Below are positions 25,641-34,876 of a stretch of 64,000 nucleotides of DNA, piece after piece (the stretch's first letter is position 1; each line of letters begins with the position of its first letter). The notes under the pieces were generated by a model. It was given only the letters and a program-made list of their open reading frames with translations. It had not been told where the DNA came from and did no database searches. A program made the position numbers and the translations under genes. Origin of the DNA: Adlercreutzia wanghongyangiae (GTDB lineage Bacteria; Actinomycetota; Coriobacteriia; Coriobacteriales; Eggerthellaceae). The stretch spans positions 62,001 through 126,000 of the forward strand of contig NZ_JAYMFF010000011.1 of assembly GCF_035989245.1 (NCBI RefSeq). Direction: 5' to 3'.

Positions 25641-25666
25641 TGAACCCCCCTTGCTACGCAAAAGAA

Positions 25667-25693
25667 AAGCGACCACCCGAAGGTGGTCGCTTT
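25667..25693 (-). terminator. Terminator of the ribosomal protein operon
   Basis: A perfect 12-bp stem (AAAGCGACCACC with GGTGGTCGCTTT) has a short loop. On the minus strand it is followed by TCTTTTG. It lies about 80 bases after the rplQ stop. Confidence 0.9.
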
Positions 25694-25770
25694 CGTATAG
25701 AACGATGTTCCCTTTTGCGGCTCATGCGGCTGGCCGCAACTGGGCGCATCCGAACGATCGGGAAAGGCGC

Positions 25771-26433
25771 CTACTTGACGTCGGCCTTCTCCTCTTCGAT
25801 CTTCTCGGCGTCGACGGTCTCGGCCTCCTTGGCGGCCTTCTCCTCAGCCTTCTCGGCCTCCTCGCGAGCCTCCTCGACGGCCTCGGACTTCTCAGCAGCG
25901 TCCACGGCCTCGATCTGCTCGATCTTGCCGTCGTCCTCGAAGCCGAGGTTCTCGGCGAGCTCCTCGGACTTCTCCTCGGCCTTCTCCTCCTTCTTGGTCA
26001 CCTTCTTGGGGGCGGCCTTCTTCGGAGCAGCCTTCTTGGCGGCGGCAGCCTGGCGCTCGGCCTTGGGCACACAGGGCTCAGTCACGAGCTCCATGATGAC
26101 CATGGGGGCGTTGTCGCCCTTGCGGGGGCCCAGCTTCATGATGCGGGTGTAGCCGCCGGGACGATCCTGGAACATGCCCTGGGAAACCTTCTCGAAGATC
26201 TCGCGGACCAGTTCCTTGTCGTTCAGGTAGGCGATGGCCAGACGGCGGGAATGCAGATCGCCGCGCTTGGCCCAGGTGATGACCTTGTCCACATCGGGGC
26301 GGATCTCCTTGGCGCGAGCCTCCACCGTCTTGATGCGGTCGTTCAGGAACAGAGCGGCCACCAGGCTGCGCTTCATGGCCTTAGTGTGGCTCCAGTCGGT
26401 GCCGAGCTTCCGCCCCTTCTTGTTGTGTCTCAT
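25771..26433 (-). CDS. rplQ: 50S ribosomal protein L17 with acidic tail
   Basis: Residues 1-120 are a complete L17 (MRHNKKGRKLGTDWSHTKAM at the start, YTRIMKLGPRKGDNAPMVIM near 95). After that come an Ala/Lys stretch and about 65 residues of Glu, Ala and Lys predicted to be a charged helix. Bacterial L17 usually has 115-130 residues against 220 here, although many actinobacteria carry shorter tails. The gene follows rpoA after 12 bases in the usual alpha-operon order and ends the transcript. Confidence 0.95.
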   Translation of the reverse strand: MRHNKKGRKLGTDWSHTKAMKRSLVAALFLNDRIKTVEARAKEIRPDVDKVITWAKRGDLHSRRLAIAYLNDKELVREIFEKVSQGMFQDRPGGYTRIMKLGPRKGDNAPMVIMELVTEPCVPKAERQAAAAKKAAPKKAAPKKVTKKEEKAEEKSEELAENLGFEDDGKIEQIEAVDAAEKSEAVEEAREEAEKAEEKAAKEAETVDAEKIEEEKADVK

Positions 26434-26445
26434 ATCTCGTGTCTC

Positions 26446-27396
26446 CTAAAGCTTCAAATTGAGGTCCATGGAAATGAGCTTGTCCTTCACTTCCTCGATG
26501 GACTTCGCACCAAAGTTTCTGATGTTCAGCAGGTCGTTCTCGGAGAACTCGACGAGCTGGCGCACGGAGTGGATGCCCGCACGCTTCAGGCAATTGTAGG
26601 AGCGGACGGACAGATCCAAATCCTCGATCTGCTTGTCCAGCTCGGCGTTGGACTCCTGACCTTCCGGCGCGAAGATGGACGGGGCCTCGCCCTCTTCCTC
26701 CTCGCCCGTGGCGGCCAGGGCCAGAAACGCGCCCATGTACTGGTTGATGATGTTGGCCGCGCGGCACACCGCCTCGGTGGGGTCGATGGAGCCGTCGGTC
26801 TCAACTTCCAGAACCAGCTTGTCGTAGTCGGTGCGCTGGCCCACGCGGGTGTCGGTCACGTTCATCGTGCAGCGACGAACCGGCGAGAACAGCGAGTCCA
26901 CGTGGATGATGCCGATGGGATCCTCCGTGCGCTTGTTGCGCTCGGCGGACACATAGCCGCGACCCACGCCGATGCGGATGGTCATGTCCAGCTGGCCACC
27001 GTCGGCCACCGTGGCGATGACGTGATCCGGGTTCACCAGGTTGAACTGGCCCGGAACCTCCAGGTCGGCGCCGGTCACCGTGCAGGGACCCTCGGCGAAC
27101 ACGTGCGCGGTCGCCTCGTCGGCCTCGTCGGACACCTGGGAGAACACCAGGCCCTTCACGTTCAGCACGATGTCGGTGATGTCCTCGATGACGCCTTCGG
27201 CAGTGGTGAACTCATGCTGCACGCCCTCGATCTGGATAGCGGTGGCCTTGGCCCCGTCCAGCGAGGAGAGCAGCACGCGACGCATGGAGTTGCCCAGCGT
27301 GTTGCCGTAACCGCGCTCGAGCGGCTCGACAATGTAACGGGCAACGGTGTCGTTGACTTCCTCCGTAGTTACTGTAGGCCTCATGAACTCTGTCAT
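26446..27396 (-). CDS. rpoA: RNA polymerase subunit alpha
   Basis: This 316-residue protein starts the assembly of RNA polymerase and contacts activators and UP elements. The N-terminal domain (about 1-230) contains LERGYGNTLGNSMRRVLLSS. The C-terminal domain (about 250-316) has the helix-hairpin-helix DLSVRSYNCLKRAGI and NIRNFGAKSIEEVKDKL. The ATG at 27396 follows AAGGAGG. Gene order rpsM-rpsK-rpsD-rpoA-rplQ is the conserved alpha operon. Confidence 0.97.
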   Translation of the reverse strand: MTEFMRPTVTTEEVNDTVARYIVEPLERGYGNTLGNSMRRVLLSSLDGAKATAIQIEGVQHEFTTAEGVIEDITDIVLNVKGLVFSQVSDEADEATAHVFAEGPCTVTGADLEVPGQFNLVNPDHVIATVADGGQLDMTIRIGVGRGYVSAERNKRTEDPIGIIHVDSLFSPVRRCTMNVTDTRVGQRTDYDKLVLEVETDGSIDPTEAVCRAANIINQYMGAFLALAATGEEEEGEAPSIFAPEGQESNAELDKQIEDLDLSVRSYNCLKRAGIHSVRQLVEFSENDLLNIRNFGAKSIEEVKDKLISMDLNLKL

Positions 27397-27425
27397 GTGT
27401 GAGTAGCCTCCTTAAAAAGCCGCGA

Positions 27426-28022
27426 TTATTTCGAGTACAGTTCGACGATGAGCTGCTCGTTGATGTCCAGATCGATCTGGTCACGCGTCGGGAGGGACAG
27501 CACGCTGCCCTGCAGCTTCTCGATGTCGATCTCGAGCCACGCGGGCACCTGCACGCGCTCGTTGGAAACCAGCGCGCTCTTCACGACGAGGAGATCCTTG
27601 GCCTTGGGAGCCACCGAGACGAGCTCGCCGGCACGCACGCGGAAGGACGGGATGTCCACGCGGCGGCCGTTCACGCAGATGTGGCCGTGAGTGACCATCT
27701 GACGGGCTTCCTTGCGGGTGCGGGCGAAGCCCAGGCGGAAGACCACGTTATCGAGACGGGTCTCCAGGATGGTCATGAGGTTCTCACCAGTCTGACCCTG
27801 CATGGACTTGGCGCGCTTGAAGTATCCGCGGAACTGCTTCTCGAGCACACCGTAGATAAACTTGGCCTTCTGCTTCTCGCGCAGCTGCATAGCGTACTCG
27901 CTCTCCTTGCGGCGACGCTTGGGCTGGCGGATGGATTCCTTCTTGCTGGAGTAACCGAGCACCACAGGATCGATGCCCAGCTGACGGCAGCGCTTAAGAA
28001 CCGGAGTTCTGTTGATTGCCAT
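27426..28022 (-). CDS. rpsD: 30S ribosomal protein S4
   Basis: This 198-residue primary 16S rRNA-binding protein has the S4 RNA-binding domain near residues 90-155 (RLDNVVFRLGFARTRKEARQ, VTHGHICVNGRRV). There is no cysteine cluster at the N-terminus, so it is of the zinc-free type. In many bacteria S4 represses its own operon by binding the rpsM leader; no leader pseudoknot was resolved here. It lies between rpsK and rpoA with 18- and 29-base gaps. Confidence 0.97.
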   Translation of the reverse strand: MAINRTPVLKRCRQLGIDPVVLGYSSKKESIRQPKRRRKESEYAMQLREKQKAKFIYGVLEKQFRGYFKRAKSMQGQTGENLMTILETRLDNVVFRLGFARTRKEARQMVTHGHICVNGRRVDIPSFRVRAGELVSVAPKAKDLLVVKSALVSNERVQVPAWLEIDIEKLQGSVLSLPTRDQIDLDINEQLIVELYSK

Positions 28023-28040
28023 AATGTACGATCCTTTCAG

Positions 28041-28436
28041 TTACACGCGACGACGCTTGCGCGGACGGCAGCCGTTGTGCGGGATGGGGGTGCAGTCCTG
28101 GATGGAGGCCACTTCGAGGCCGGCAGCCTGGAGGGAGCGGATAGCGGTCTCGCGACCGGAACCCGGGCCCTTCACGTAGACGGCGACCTTCTTCAGGCCG
28201 TGCTCCATAGCCGTCTTCGCGGCGGCCTCAGCGGCCATCTGCGCGGCGAACGGCGTGGACTTGCGGGAGCCCTTGAAGCCCACGGTGCCCGCGGACTGCC
28301 AGGAGATCACGTTGCCCTGGGGATCGGTGATGGAGACGATGGTGTTGTTGAACGTAGACTTGATGTGAGCGGCGCCCACGGCAATGTTCTTACGCTCCGA
28401 GCGCTTGATGCGCGTACGTACTTGCTTCTTAGCCAC
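28041..28436 (-). CDS. rpsK: 30S ribosomal protein S11
   Basis: This 131-residue platform protein starts with a GTG (MAKKQVRTRIKRSERKNIA). SAGTVGFKGSRKSTPFAAQ and the C-terminal DCTPIPHNGCRPRKRRRV are the S11 signatures that contact 16S rRNA and mRNA. It sits 15 bases after rpsM and 18 before rpsD in the alpha operon. Confidence 0.97.
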   Translation of the reverse strand: MAKKQVRTRIKRSERKNIAVGAAHIKSTFNNTIVSITDPQGNVISWQSAGTVGFKGSRKSTPFAAQMAAEAAAKTAMEHGLKKVAVYVKGPGSGRETAIRSLQAAGLEVASIQDCTPIPHNGCRPRKRRRV

Positions 28437-28451
28437 GGTTTGCTTACCTCA

Positions 28452-28820
28452 CTACTTCTTCTTGCCGCCGATTTGCTTGCGCGGACCCTTGCGGGTACGA
28501 GCGTTCGTGTGCGTGCGCTGACCGCGAACGGGCAGGCCGCGACGATGACGCAGGCCGCGATAGCAACCGATCTCCATGAGGCGCTTCACGTTCTGCGAAA
28601 CCTCGCGGTGCAGGTCGCCCTCCACCTTCAGGTTCTGCTGGATGTAGTCGCGCAGCTTCGCGAGGTCTTCCTCGGAGAGGTCCTTCACGCGAATGTCGGG
28701 GTCAACGCCGGTAGCGGCGATGATCTGCTTGGCCGTAGTGAGGCCAATGCCGTAAATGTAGGTCAAGGCGATCTCAATGCGCTTATTGCGGGGAAGATCG
28801 ACACCAACGAGACGTGCCAT
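28452..28820 (-). CDS. rpsM: 30S ribosomal protein S13
   Basis: This 122-residue head protein contacts P-site tRNA and the 50S bridge. MARLVGVDLPRNKRIEIAL at the start, the IGCYRGLRHRRGLPVRGQRT block and a basic tail ending in KKK are typical. It follows rpmJ after 22 bases, and ATG 28820 has AAAGGACTC upstream. Confidence 0.97.
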   Translation of the reverse strand: MARLVGVDLPRNKRIEIALTYIYGIGLTTAKQIIAATGVDPDIRVKDLSEEDLAKLRDYIQQNLKVEGDLHREVSQNVKRLMEIGCYRGLRHRRGLPVRGQRTHTNARTRKGPRKQIGGKKK

Positions 28821-28842
28821 GTTCTTATCGAGTCCTTTCTTC

Positions 28843-28956
28843 CTAGCCCTGACGCTGCTTATGGCGCGGATTCTCGCAAATCACGAGGATCTTGCCATGG
28901 CGTCGGATGATCTTGCACTTGTCGCACATCTTCTTGACCGAGGGACGTACCTTCAT
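28843..28956 (-). CDS. rpmJ: 50S ribosomal protein L36
   Basis: This 37-residue protein (MKVRPSVKKMCDKCKI, ending NPRHKQRQG) is a complete L36. Cysteines at CDKC, a later Cys and His form the zinc ribbon, so this is the zinc-binding C+ version. The ATG at 28956 follows GAAAGGAAACG. It lies between infA and rpsM as in most bacteria. Confidence 0.95.
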   Translation of the reverse strand: MKVRPSVKKMCDKCKIIRRHGKILVICENPRHKQRQG

Positions 28957-29088
28957 GTCGTTTCCTTTCGGTATGCGGATCGTTCTATACGTGCACGCCC
29001 AGCCGCTGGCGATTGTTTTCTCAGCTGTAGCCCTGGCGCGAAGGATCCGGGTCTTCGCGGGGGCGCCGTTCGATCAGCGTGGATAAGC

Positions 29089-29307
29089 CTACTTGAAGCG
29101 GTAGGTGATGCGGCCGCGGTTGAGGTCGTACACCGACAGCTCCACCGTGACACGGTCTCCGGGCAGGATCTTGATGTAGTGCATGCGCATCTTGCCGGAA
29201 ATGTGGGCGAGAATGGTGTGGCCGTTCTCGAGTTCCACCTTGAACATCGCGTTGGGCAGGGCTTCGAGCACCGTGCCCTCGAGTTCGATTACATCTTCTT
29301 TAGCCAA
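29089..29307 (-). CDS. infA: Translation initiation factor IF-1
   Basis: This 72-residue OB-fold protein (AKEDVIELEGTVLEALPN, HISGKMRMHYIKILPGDRV, ending RITYRFK) binds the ribosomal A site at initiation. The start is a TTG at 29307: GGAGGAG lies seven bases upstream and the family begins with M-A-K at that point. No ATG fits. Genes that often precede infA (secY, adk, map) are absent here. Instead a promoter region and a LuxR gene lie upstream, so infA starts the operon. Confidence 0.93.
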   Translation of the reverse strand: MAKEDVIELEGTVLEALPNAMFKVELENGHTILAHISGKMRMHYIKILPGDRVTVELSVYDLNRGRITYRFK

Positions 29308-29540
29308 AAGTTGCTCCTCCAAGCGGACTGATAAAGCAGCAACGCAAAATAGTAGCAAAAGCGCAAGGGAAAATGAAGAAGAAATTTGCACAAGGGCGTA
29401 AAAAACCAAAAAGCGGATTTGGCTTTGAAATGACCTGCTTGTCAGGCCTGCGGTCGAGCCGCGCAGCTCTCGGAGATCAACCGGAGCCGCCAGGTATTAT
29501 TCGCGCTGCCAGAGCGCCGCCGCCTTGTCGGCAAGAGGGG

Positions 29541-29569
29541 ATAATAGCACACCAGAAAGAACGATGCAA
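29541..29569 (-). promoter_or_regulatory. Promoter of the infA-rplQ operon
   Basis: On the minus strand TTGCAT (29564-29569) and TATTAT (29541-29546) are 17 bases apart, placed just after the LuxR 2 stop. A leader of about 230 bases would precede infA. A second -10-like TACTAT at 29349-29354 may give a short leader. The 282-bp gap has no gene. Confidence 0.7.
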
Positions 29570-29589
29570 GCCGCCCGCAAGCAGATGCG

Positions 29590-31041
29590 CTAAGCATCTT
29601 GCAAGCCATCCACCAATCGCATGAGCTCGTCTTTGGTCTTGATGCCCATCTTCGCATAGGCGTGGTAGGCATGGGTGTCCACCGTGCCCTTGGAGATGAA
29701 CAGCGCCTCGCGCACATAGGATCGGCTGCGCCCCTGTGCGAGCAGCGCGACCACCTCCGCCTCGCGCGGTGTGAGGCGGTAAGCCCGCTCCAAAGCTGCG
29801 CCCAACTGCGCTACCGGATCTATCCCCTCTTCCCCGACGCCTTCCGATGCTACGACCGCCGAACTAGATGATTCGTCGACAGCCCTCACCACCGAATCAC
29901 GACTGTTCCCCAGCACAAGGGCCACGGCAACGACAAAGGGAATAAGGGCAAAGAGCATGAGGGTGGGAAACCCGATTTGAGCCGCCACGGGCCGCAATCC
30001 ACTCCATAGAAGCGATCCGAAGAGCCCCGCCGCGTTGATCACCGCCATGCCCAGCGCAAAGGCGGCGGCCTCGTGGCCGCGCCAGCGCTTGGCAACGTAG
30101 ACGAAGAAAAGCTTTGCCACGATCTCGAATCCCAGATCGACCACGAGAACCATGATGAACGCGGCCGACATGAACGGCCCGAAACCCAAAGAAGCGCACG
30201 CGATTCCCCCCAACGTCAGGGGAAGGGCCCAGCGGTACAGGGTGGAGAGGCCGAACCGCCGCGTATACCGCAGGGCGAGCCAAAGCACGCCCCACAGCAC
30301 CATGGCTGCCAACGCGAAAAAACCCATGATGGTGAAAAACGTGCCGTTTTGAAGGGAGGACACAACCGACCAAATGAAGGAGAGGGAAAAGAAAGCACAC
30401 AGTAGGTTGACAAGCGGACCAAGGCTCTCGAGCCGCAAGCGCAGCTGCGCGCAGTGCGACACTCCCTCGCGACAGCCCGTGCCGGCATCCGGGAGCGCAG
30501 CTCGCAAAAGCCCGGACAAGCCGATTTGGGCTCCTACAGGAAGAAGCATCAGAAGACCGAGAATGGCAGGACGCAAAAGACGGGAGGCCGTCGAGGCGAA
30601 GCCAACCACGAGCACCACTGCCGCAAACGTTCCGCACCAGCTCAGTGCCGTTCGTTCCACATCCTCGGGGTCTATTTGCGTCAGAACGACACCCCACACT
30701 GTCGTGCACGCAGCCATACCGGCGCCCGCCGCAACGCCACCCAAGCCCGCAAGCCAACCGACGGAAGGAAGCAGAAAAGCTTGGCAGCCAAGGGCTCCGC
30801 CTCCCACCAACATTCCGGCGCAGCCCACCCACGACAGGGGCATCCAAGCCCGCCGGCCTCTCCGCTCGCATAAAAGAACCGCCAGAGCGTACCCACACAG
30901 TGCAGAGAGCAAATAGGAGTCTTCGGAGAACCCCAAGCCCGCAAGATGGGAGCCAGCGAAAAAATCCGGCGATATAAAGTGCACGAGATAGCCCCAGGCC
31001 CACAGCAGGCCGCTGGCATACAGCTTGAGCGACTTAGGCAC
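29590..31041 (-). CDS. LuxR-family regulator with multi-pass membrane sensor (LuxR 2)
   Basis: The protein has 483 residues. About twelve hydrophobic segments are followed by a LuxR helix-turn-helix (LTPREAEVVALLAQGRSRSYV, SKGTVDTHAYHAYAKMGIKT). The HTH recognition helix differs from LuxR 1, 3 and 4 (GTVDTHAYH instead of DTVKTHVR), so its operators should differ. The GTG at 31041 follows GGAGGG and is preferred over an unsupported longer frame. It is divergent from flavoproteins 2 and 3, 218 bases away, and likely controls them. Confidence 0.83.
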   Translation of the reverse strand: MPKSLKLYASGLLWAWGYLVHFISPDFFAGSHLAGLGFSEDSYLLSALCGYALAVLLCERRGRRAWMPLSWVGCAGMLVGGGALGCQAFLLPSVGWLAGLGGVAAGAGMAACTTVWGVVLTQIDPEDVERTALSWCGTFAAVVLVVGFASTASRLLRPAILGLLMLLPVGAQIGLSGLLRAALPDAGTGCREGVSHCAQLRLRLESLGPLVNLLCAFFSLSFIWSVVSSLQNGTFFTIMGFFALAAMVLWGVLWLALRYTRRFGLSTLYRWALPLTLGGIACASLGFGPFMSAAFIMVLVVDLGFEIVAKLFFVYVAKRWRGHEAAAFALGMAVINAAGLFGSLLWSGLRPVAAQIGFPTLMLFALIPFVVAVALVLGNSRDSVVRAVDESSSSAVVASEGVGEEGIDPVAQLGAALERAYRLTPREAEVVALLAQGRSRSYVREALFISKGTVDTHAYHAYAKMGIKTKDELMRLVDGLQDA

Positions 31042-31259
31042 GTTCCCCCCTCCCTCCAAAGGGAAACTGTACCAGAAGCACCCCCACACGATCTGGAAAA
31101 GGCCCCCTTTTCTGAAAATCAAGCAATATGCTTGAGAAGATTTGCCCAGATCAAAGCATTTCGCTCGATGCGAGGCGCATCGAGCGGCTCCATACTTCTC
31201 CCACGGCGGCATTCACCACCGAATCCGCCTCCAATCCGCACGAGAACAGGGAGGGTACC

Positions 31260-32834
31260 ATGATCGCAATATCACGCCGCAACTTTCTCAAGACCGCTGG
31301 AGTGCTGGGCAGCGTCGCCGTCGCCGGAAACCTCGCGGGCTGCGCGCCGAAGGCCGGCGGCGAGGACAACCTGGCCGCAACCGGCGACCAGGGCAGCAGC
31401 GAGAACGCAACCTACGACATCGGCGAGACGAAGGACTGCGACATCGTCGTCGTAGGCGGTGGAATGTCCGGACTGGCCGCAGCCGTCTCGGCATCGGAGA
31501 CAGGCAAGCACGTCATCCTCGTGGAGGCGAACACCGTTACCGGCGGAAACGGACACGGCACCGAAGGCATCTTCGGCTGCGGGTCCGCCCTGCAGAAGGA
31601 ACTGGGCATCAACTTCACCTTCGAGGACGTCATCGGCGCGGAGTTCAACTTCTTCAACTATCTCATCGACGCCCTGGCCTGGAAGGATCTCGTCGAGGCA
31701 TCGGCCGGCAACATCGATTGGCTGATCGGCAACGGTGTGCAGTTCGACGGCGTGGACAACTACCGCGGCCAGGGAAAACTCGATGCGTTCCACTGGTATG
31801 CGGGAGGCGCCGCGGAGGGCTACATCAACCCCATGACGGCCAAAGCCGAGGCGCAGGGCGTGGAAATCTTGCTGAGCACGCGCGGACGCCAGCTGGTCAG
31901 CGACGGCACAGGGGTATGCGGCATAATCGCCGAGTCATCCGATGGAACCTTTATCCAGATTAACAGCCCCGGCGGCGTCATCCTCGCCACGGGCGGTTAC
32001 GCCGACAACGACGACAAGCTGCGCGAGATGGGCATCGACCCCGAGCGCGTCTCCCGCAAGGGATTCCCCTGCCACGAAGGCGACGGCCTGGACATGGCCG
32101 TTGAGGCAGGCGGCGTCGACGAGCGGCACAAGCGCTGCGTGATGCGCGAGCCGGGTACGCTGGGCTGCGACTTCGAATCGGCCTTCGGTGCCCTGGGCAT
32201 TCACAACGGAGGCCCCGTTATGTACGTCAACCAGAACGGCGAGCGCTTCACCAACGAGAACGCCATCGCCGGCAATGCCGCCTTCGCCGCAAACTGCATC
32301 CTGGGTCAGAAGCGCTCTTTCACCATTGCCAATACTGAGACGATGGCCCTCATCGACGCCACGGTTCCGCCTATCGCCGACAGCCTCTCCAAAGCAGCGG
32401 ACGAGGCATTGCAGGACAGCGAAAAGGGTGTCTATCGGGCCGACACCATCGAAGACCTCGCAGATCAAATCGGCGTAGACGGCCCCATGCTCGCCGCGCA
32501 GCTCGCTCGCTACAACGAGTTGTGCACCGCCGGCCGCGACAGCGATTTCGGCAAAGAGACCGAAATGATGGTGGCCATGGAGTCGGGTCCCTACTGGGCT
32601 TTCGAGCACGGACTGTTCTACTTCTCCACCATAGGAGGCATCAAGACCAACCGCAAATTCGAAGTCTGTGATGCCGACGACAACCCCATTGCCGGCCTTT
32701 GGGCGGTGGGTACCGACGGCTGCAATTTGTACGGCGACACCTACACCGTCATGATGCCTGCATCCTGCATGGCGAACAACATCAATTCCGGACGGTGCGC
32801 CGGTCAGGCCGCCATTGCCCGCTGCGACGCCTAG
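31260..32834 (+). CDS. Tat-exported FAD-dependent reductase (flavoprotein 2)
   Basis: The protein has 524 residues. Tat motif SRRNFLK and lipobox LAGC are followed by the FAD motif KDCDIVVVGGGMSGLAAAV. ANTVTGGNGHGTEGIFGCGS is a variant of the conserved FAD-isoalloxazine segment. Near the C-terminus AGLWAVGTDGCNLYGDTYTV replaces the usual arginine-bearing active-site loop of fumarate reductases, so the substrate is probably not fumarate. The ATG at 31260 has GGGAGGG upstream. Flavoprotein 3 follows after 92 bases on the same strand. Confidence 0.87.
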   Translation: MIAISRRNFLKTAGVLGSVAVAGNLAGCAPKAGGEDNLAATGDQGSSENATYDIGETKDCDIVVVGGGMSGLAAAVSASETGKHVILVEANTVTGGNGHGTEGIFGCGSALQKELGINFTFEDVIGAEFNFFNYLIDALAWKDLVEASAGNIDWLIGNGVQFDGVDNYRGQGKLDAFHWYAGGAAEGYINPMTAKAEAQGVEILLSTRGRQLVSDGTGVCGIIAESSDGTFIQINSPGGVILATGGYADNDDKLREMGIDPERVSRKGFPCHEGDGLDMAVEAGGVDERHKRCVMREPGTLGCDFESAFGALGIHNGGPVMYVNQNGERFTNENAIAGNAAFAANCILGQKRSFTIANTETMALIDATVPPIADSLSKAADEALQDSEKGVYRADTIEDLADQIGVDGPMLAAQLARYNELCTAGRDSDFGKETEMMVAMESGPYWAFEHGLFYFSTIGGIKTNRKFEVCDADDNPIAGLWAVGTDGCNLYGDTYTVMMPASCMANNINSGRCAGQAAIARCDA

Positions 32835-32926
32835 AGGCGCTGGGTTCTTCATAACCGCAAGATCAATTCAGCTTAGCAGCATATTTACCCGCCTATTTAC
32901 CCAATAGATCGAGGAGGAACACCCTC

Positions 32927-34639
32927 ATGGCAGAGATCACCCGCCGTAGCTTTTTCAAAACCGCCGGAGCCCTGGGAAGCATCGGACTTGCTGCCGGCCT
33001 CGCAGGTTGTGCGCCAAGCAACACTGAAACGGCAGCCTCCGGCGAAAGCAGCTCCAACGACAGCGCGACAACCGCCGGGGAGCCGTTGTTCCTTACGCCA
33101 CCCGAGGCCATCGCCGATGACGCCATCGCAAATACCGTAGATGCCGACGTGGTGGTGGTAGGGGCTGGCACCTCCGGTCTAGTGACGGCACTTTCCGCCC
33201 TTGAGAATGGCCTTTCCGTACAGCTATTCTCCGCCAGCAGCGCGCCCGTCGCCCGTGGCGGCTCCAATTGCGGCATCTACAGCAAGGCCATGGAAGCCGC
33301 CGGCGTGGAGAAGATCCCCTACGACGTAGTGACCAACGAGCTGATCCAGGCCTCGTATATGCCCGACCAGCAGAAGTGGGCTCGTTACTACGAGCATAGC
33401 GAGGAATCGATGAACTGGCTCATCGACATCATGGAAAGCGCCGGCTACATGACCGTGCTCGAGCAAAACGCAGGCTTCCCGGCTACGAGTCCCTTCTACC
33501 AGCCTTTGGGCAGCCACAGCTGGTGCACGTCCGAAGAGCCCATAGCCGGCGGCGGACAGCCACTGGTCGTGGACACCTTGGCCCGGGAAATTGAGAAGGC
33601 CGGAGGCACCATCACCTATAACACCGTGGCCAAGCAGCTGGTGCGCGGCGGAAAGGCCAACGGCACCGAGGGCCGCGTTGAAGCCGTCATCGCCCAAGCC
33701 GCCGACGGCTCCTACGTTAAATACGCGGCCGCAAAGGCCGTCGTGCTCGCCACCGGCGACTTTTCGGCCAACCGCGAGATGATGGAGAAGTACTGCACTT
33801 GGGCCGCCCCCTTCTTTGAAGGCATCGACGAGGAGAATATCGACTACGACATAACCATCAACATGGGAGGCCTGTACCGCGGCGACGGCCAGCGCATGGG
33901 CCTGTGGGTCGGCGCAGCATGGCAGAACATCGACCCCAACTGCTGCATGGGCGGCAACATCTGCTGCGGCCCCTGGCGACAGCTGCAGGAGAACTTCCTG
34001 GGTCTTCTGGTGAACAAGAACGGCCAGCGCTACATGAATGAGGCCGCCACGAGCGCTCTCGGCGGCATGCCGGCACTCCAGCAGCCCGACCATACGATCA
34101 CGGCCATCTGGGACAGCAACTATGCCGCCTTCCTGGGCGACACTTGGCACCCCTTCGGAGCGGCCTACGGCATTACCCCCACGCTCGCCCCCGACGAGGT
34201 GGTAGCCCAGTGGAACGAGCAGGCCAACAACGGCGCCTACATACGCGCCGATAGCCTAGAGGAGCTCATCTCCATGGCGGACTTGCCCATTGAGACTCTC
34301 GATACCATCAAACACTACAACGAACTGTGTGCCGCCGGGAACGATGCCGACTTCCACAAGGGCGCCGAATATCTTGCTCCTATCGAGCAGGGTCCCTTCT
34401 TCGCTGCGAGCAAGGACACCCCCGACGCGATGACGGTGCTCGGCGGCCTGAGGACTAACGAGCACATGCAGGTATGCGACGAGAACGACGAGCCGCTACC
34501 GGGCCTTTACAATGTGGGCACCATGGTGGGCGACTTCTACGCCGGCATCTACACCTTCCAACTGTGCGGCGTGAACCTGGGAGCCACATGCCTGACCTTC
34601 GGCTATCTCACCGGCAAACACATCGCCGAGAACGAGTAG
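32927..34639 (+). CDS. Tat-exported FAD-dependent reductase (flavoprotein 3)
   Basis: The protein has 570 residues. Tat motif TRRSFFK, lipobox LAGC and the FAD motif DADVVVVGAGTSGLVTALSA are clear. The C-terminal block LPGLYNVGTMVGDFYAGIYT resembles flavoproteins 1 and 4, and ARGGSNCGIYSK is the isoalloxazine segment. With flavoprotein 2 it probably forms one transcription unit controlled by LuxR 2. The ATG at 32927 follows GAGGAGG. A strong terminator follows at 34689. Confidence 0.88.
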   Translation: MAEITRRSFFKTAGALGSIGLAAGLAGCAPSNTETAASGESSSNDSATTAGEPLFLTPPEAIADDAIANTVDADVVVVGAGTSGLVTALSALENGLSVQLFSASSAPVARGGSNCGIYSKAMEAAGVEKIPYDVVTNELIQASYMPDQQKWARYYEHSEESMNWLIDIMESAGYMTVLEQNAGFPATSPFYQPLGSHSWCTSEEPIAGGGQPLVVDTLAREIEKAGGTITYNTVAKQLVRGGKANGTEGRVEAVIAQAADGSYVKYAAAKAVVLATGDFSANREMMEKYCTWAAPFFEGIDEENIDYDITINMGGLYRGDGQRMGLWVGAAWQNIDPNCCMGGNICCGPWRQLQENFLGLLVNKNGQRYMNEAATSALGGMPALQQPDHTITAIWDSNYAAFLGDTWHPFGAAYGITPTLAPDEVVAQWNEQANNGAYIRADSLEELISMADLPIETLDTIKHYNELCAAGNDADFHKGAEYLAPIEQGPFFAASKDTPDAMTVLGGLRTNEHMQVCDENDEPLPGLYNVGTMVGDFYAGIYTFQLCGVNLGATCLTFGYLTGKHIAENE

Positions 34640-34688
34640 CGCGACACCCTGGCAGTCACCGCTCAACCGCCGCCCGAAAGCCTCCCCG

Positions 34689-34727
34689 TGTGGCCGCCCA
34701 GCTCCTTGCTGAGCGGCCACACCTTTT
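34689..34727 (+). terminator. Terminator after flavoprotein 3
   Basis: A 10-bp perfect stem (GTGTGGCCGC with GCGGCCACAC) is followed by CTTTT. It closes the flavoprotein 2-3 unit. Confidence 0.9.
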
Positions 34728-34876
34728 CGCAATTGCCTCAACTTGCAGACAGCCTGCTAGGATAGCCCCCCCAGGATCCTCTTCCCGGAGAAACAAGAAT
34801 ACATTATCGTTTCAGTATTCTGCAGCAATCAGATTAACGTGCTGGGATCATTTCGAATGGAAACGGTTCCTTCCGC

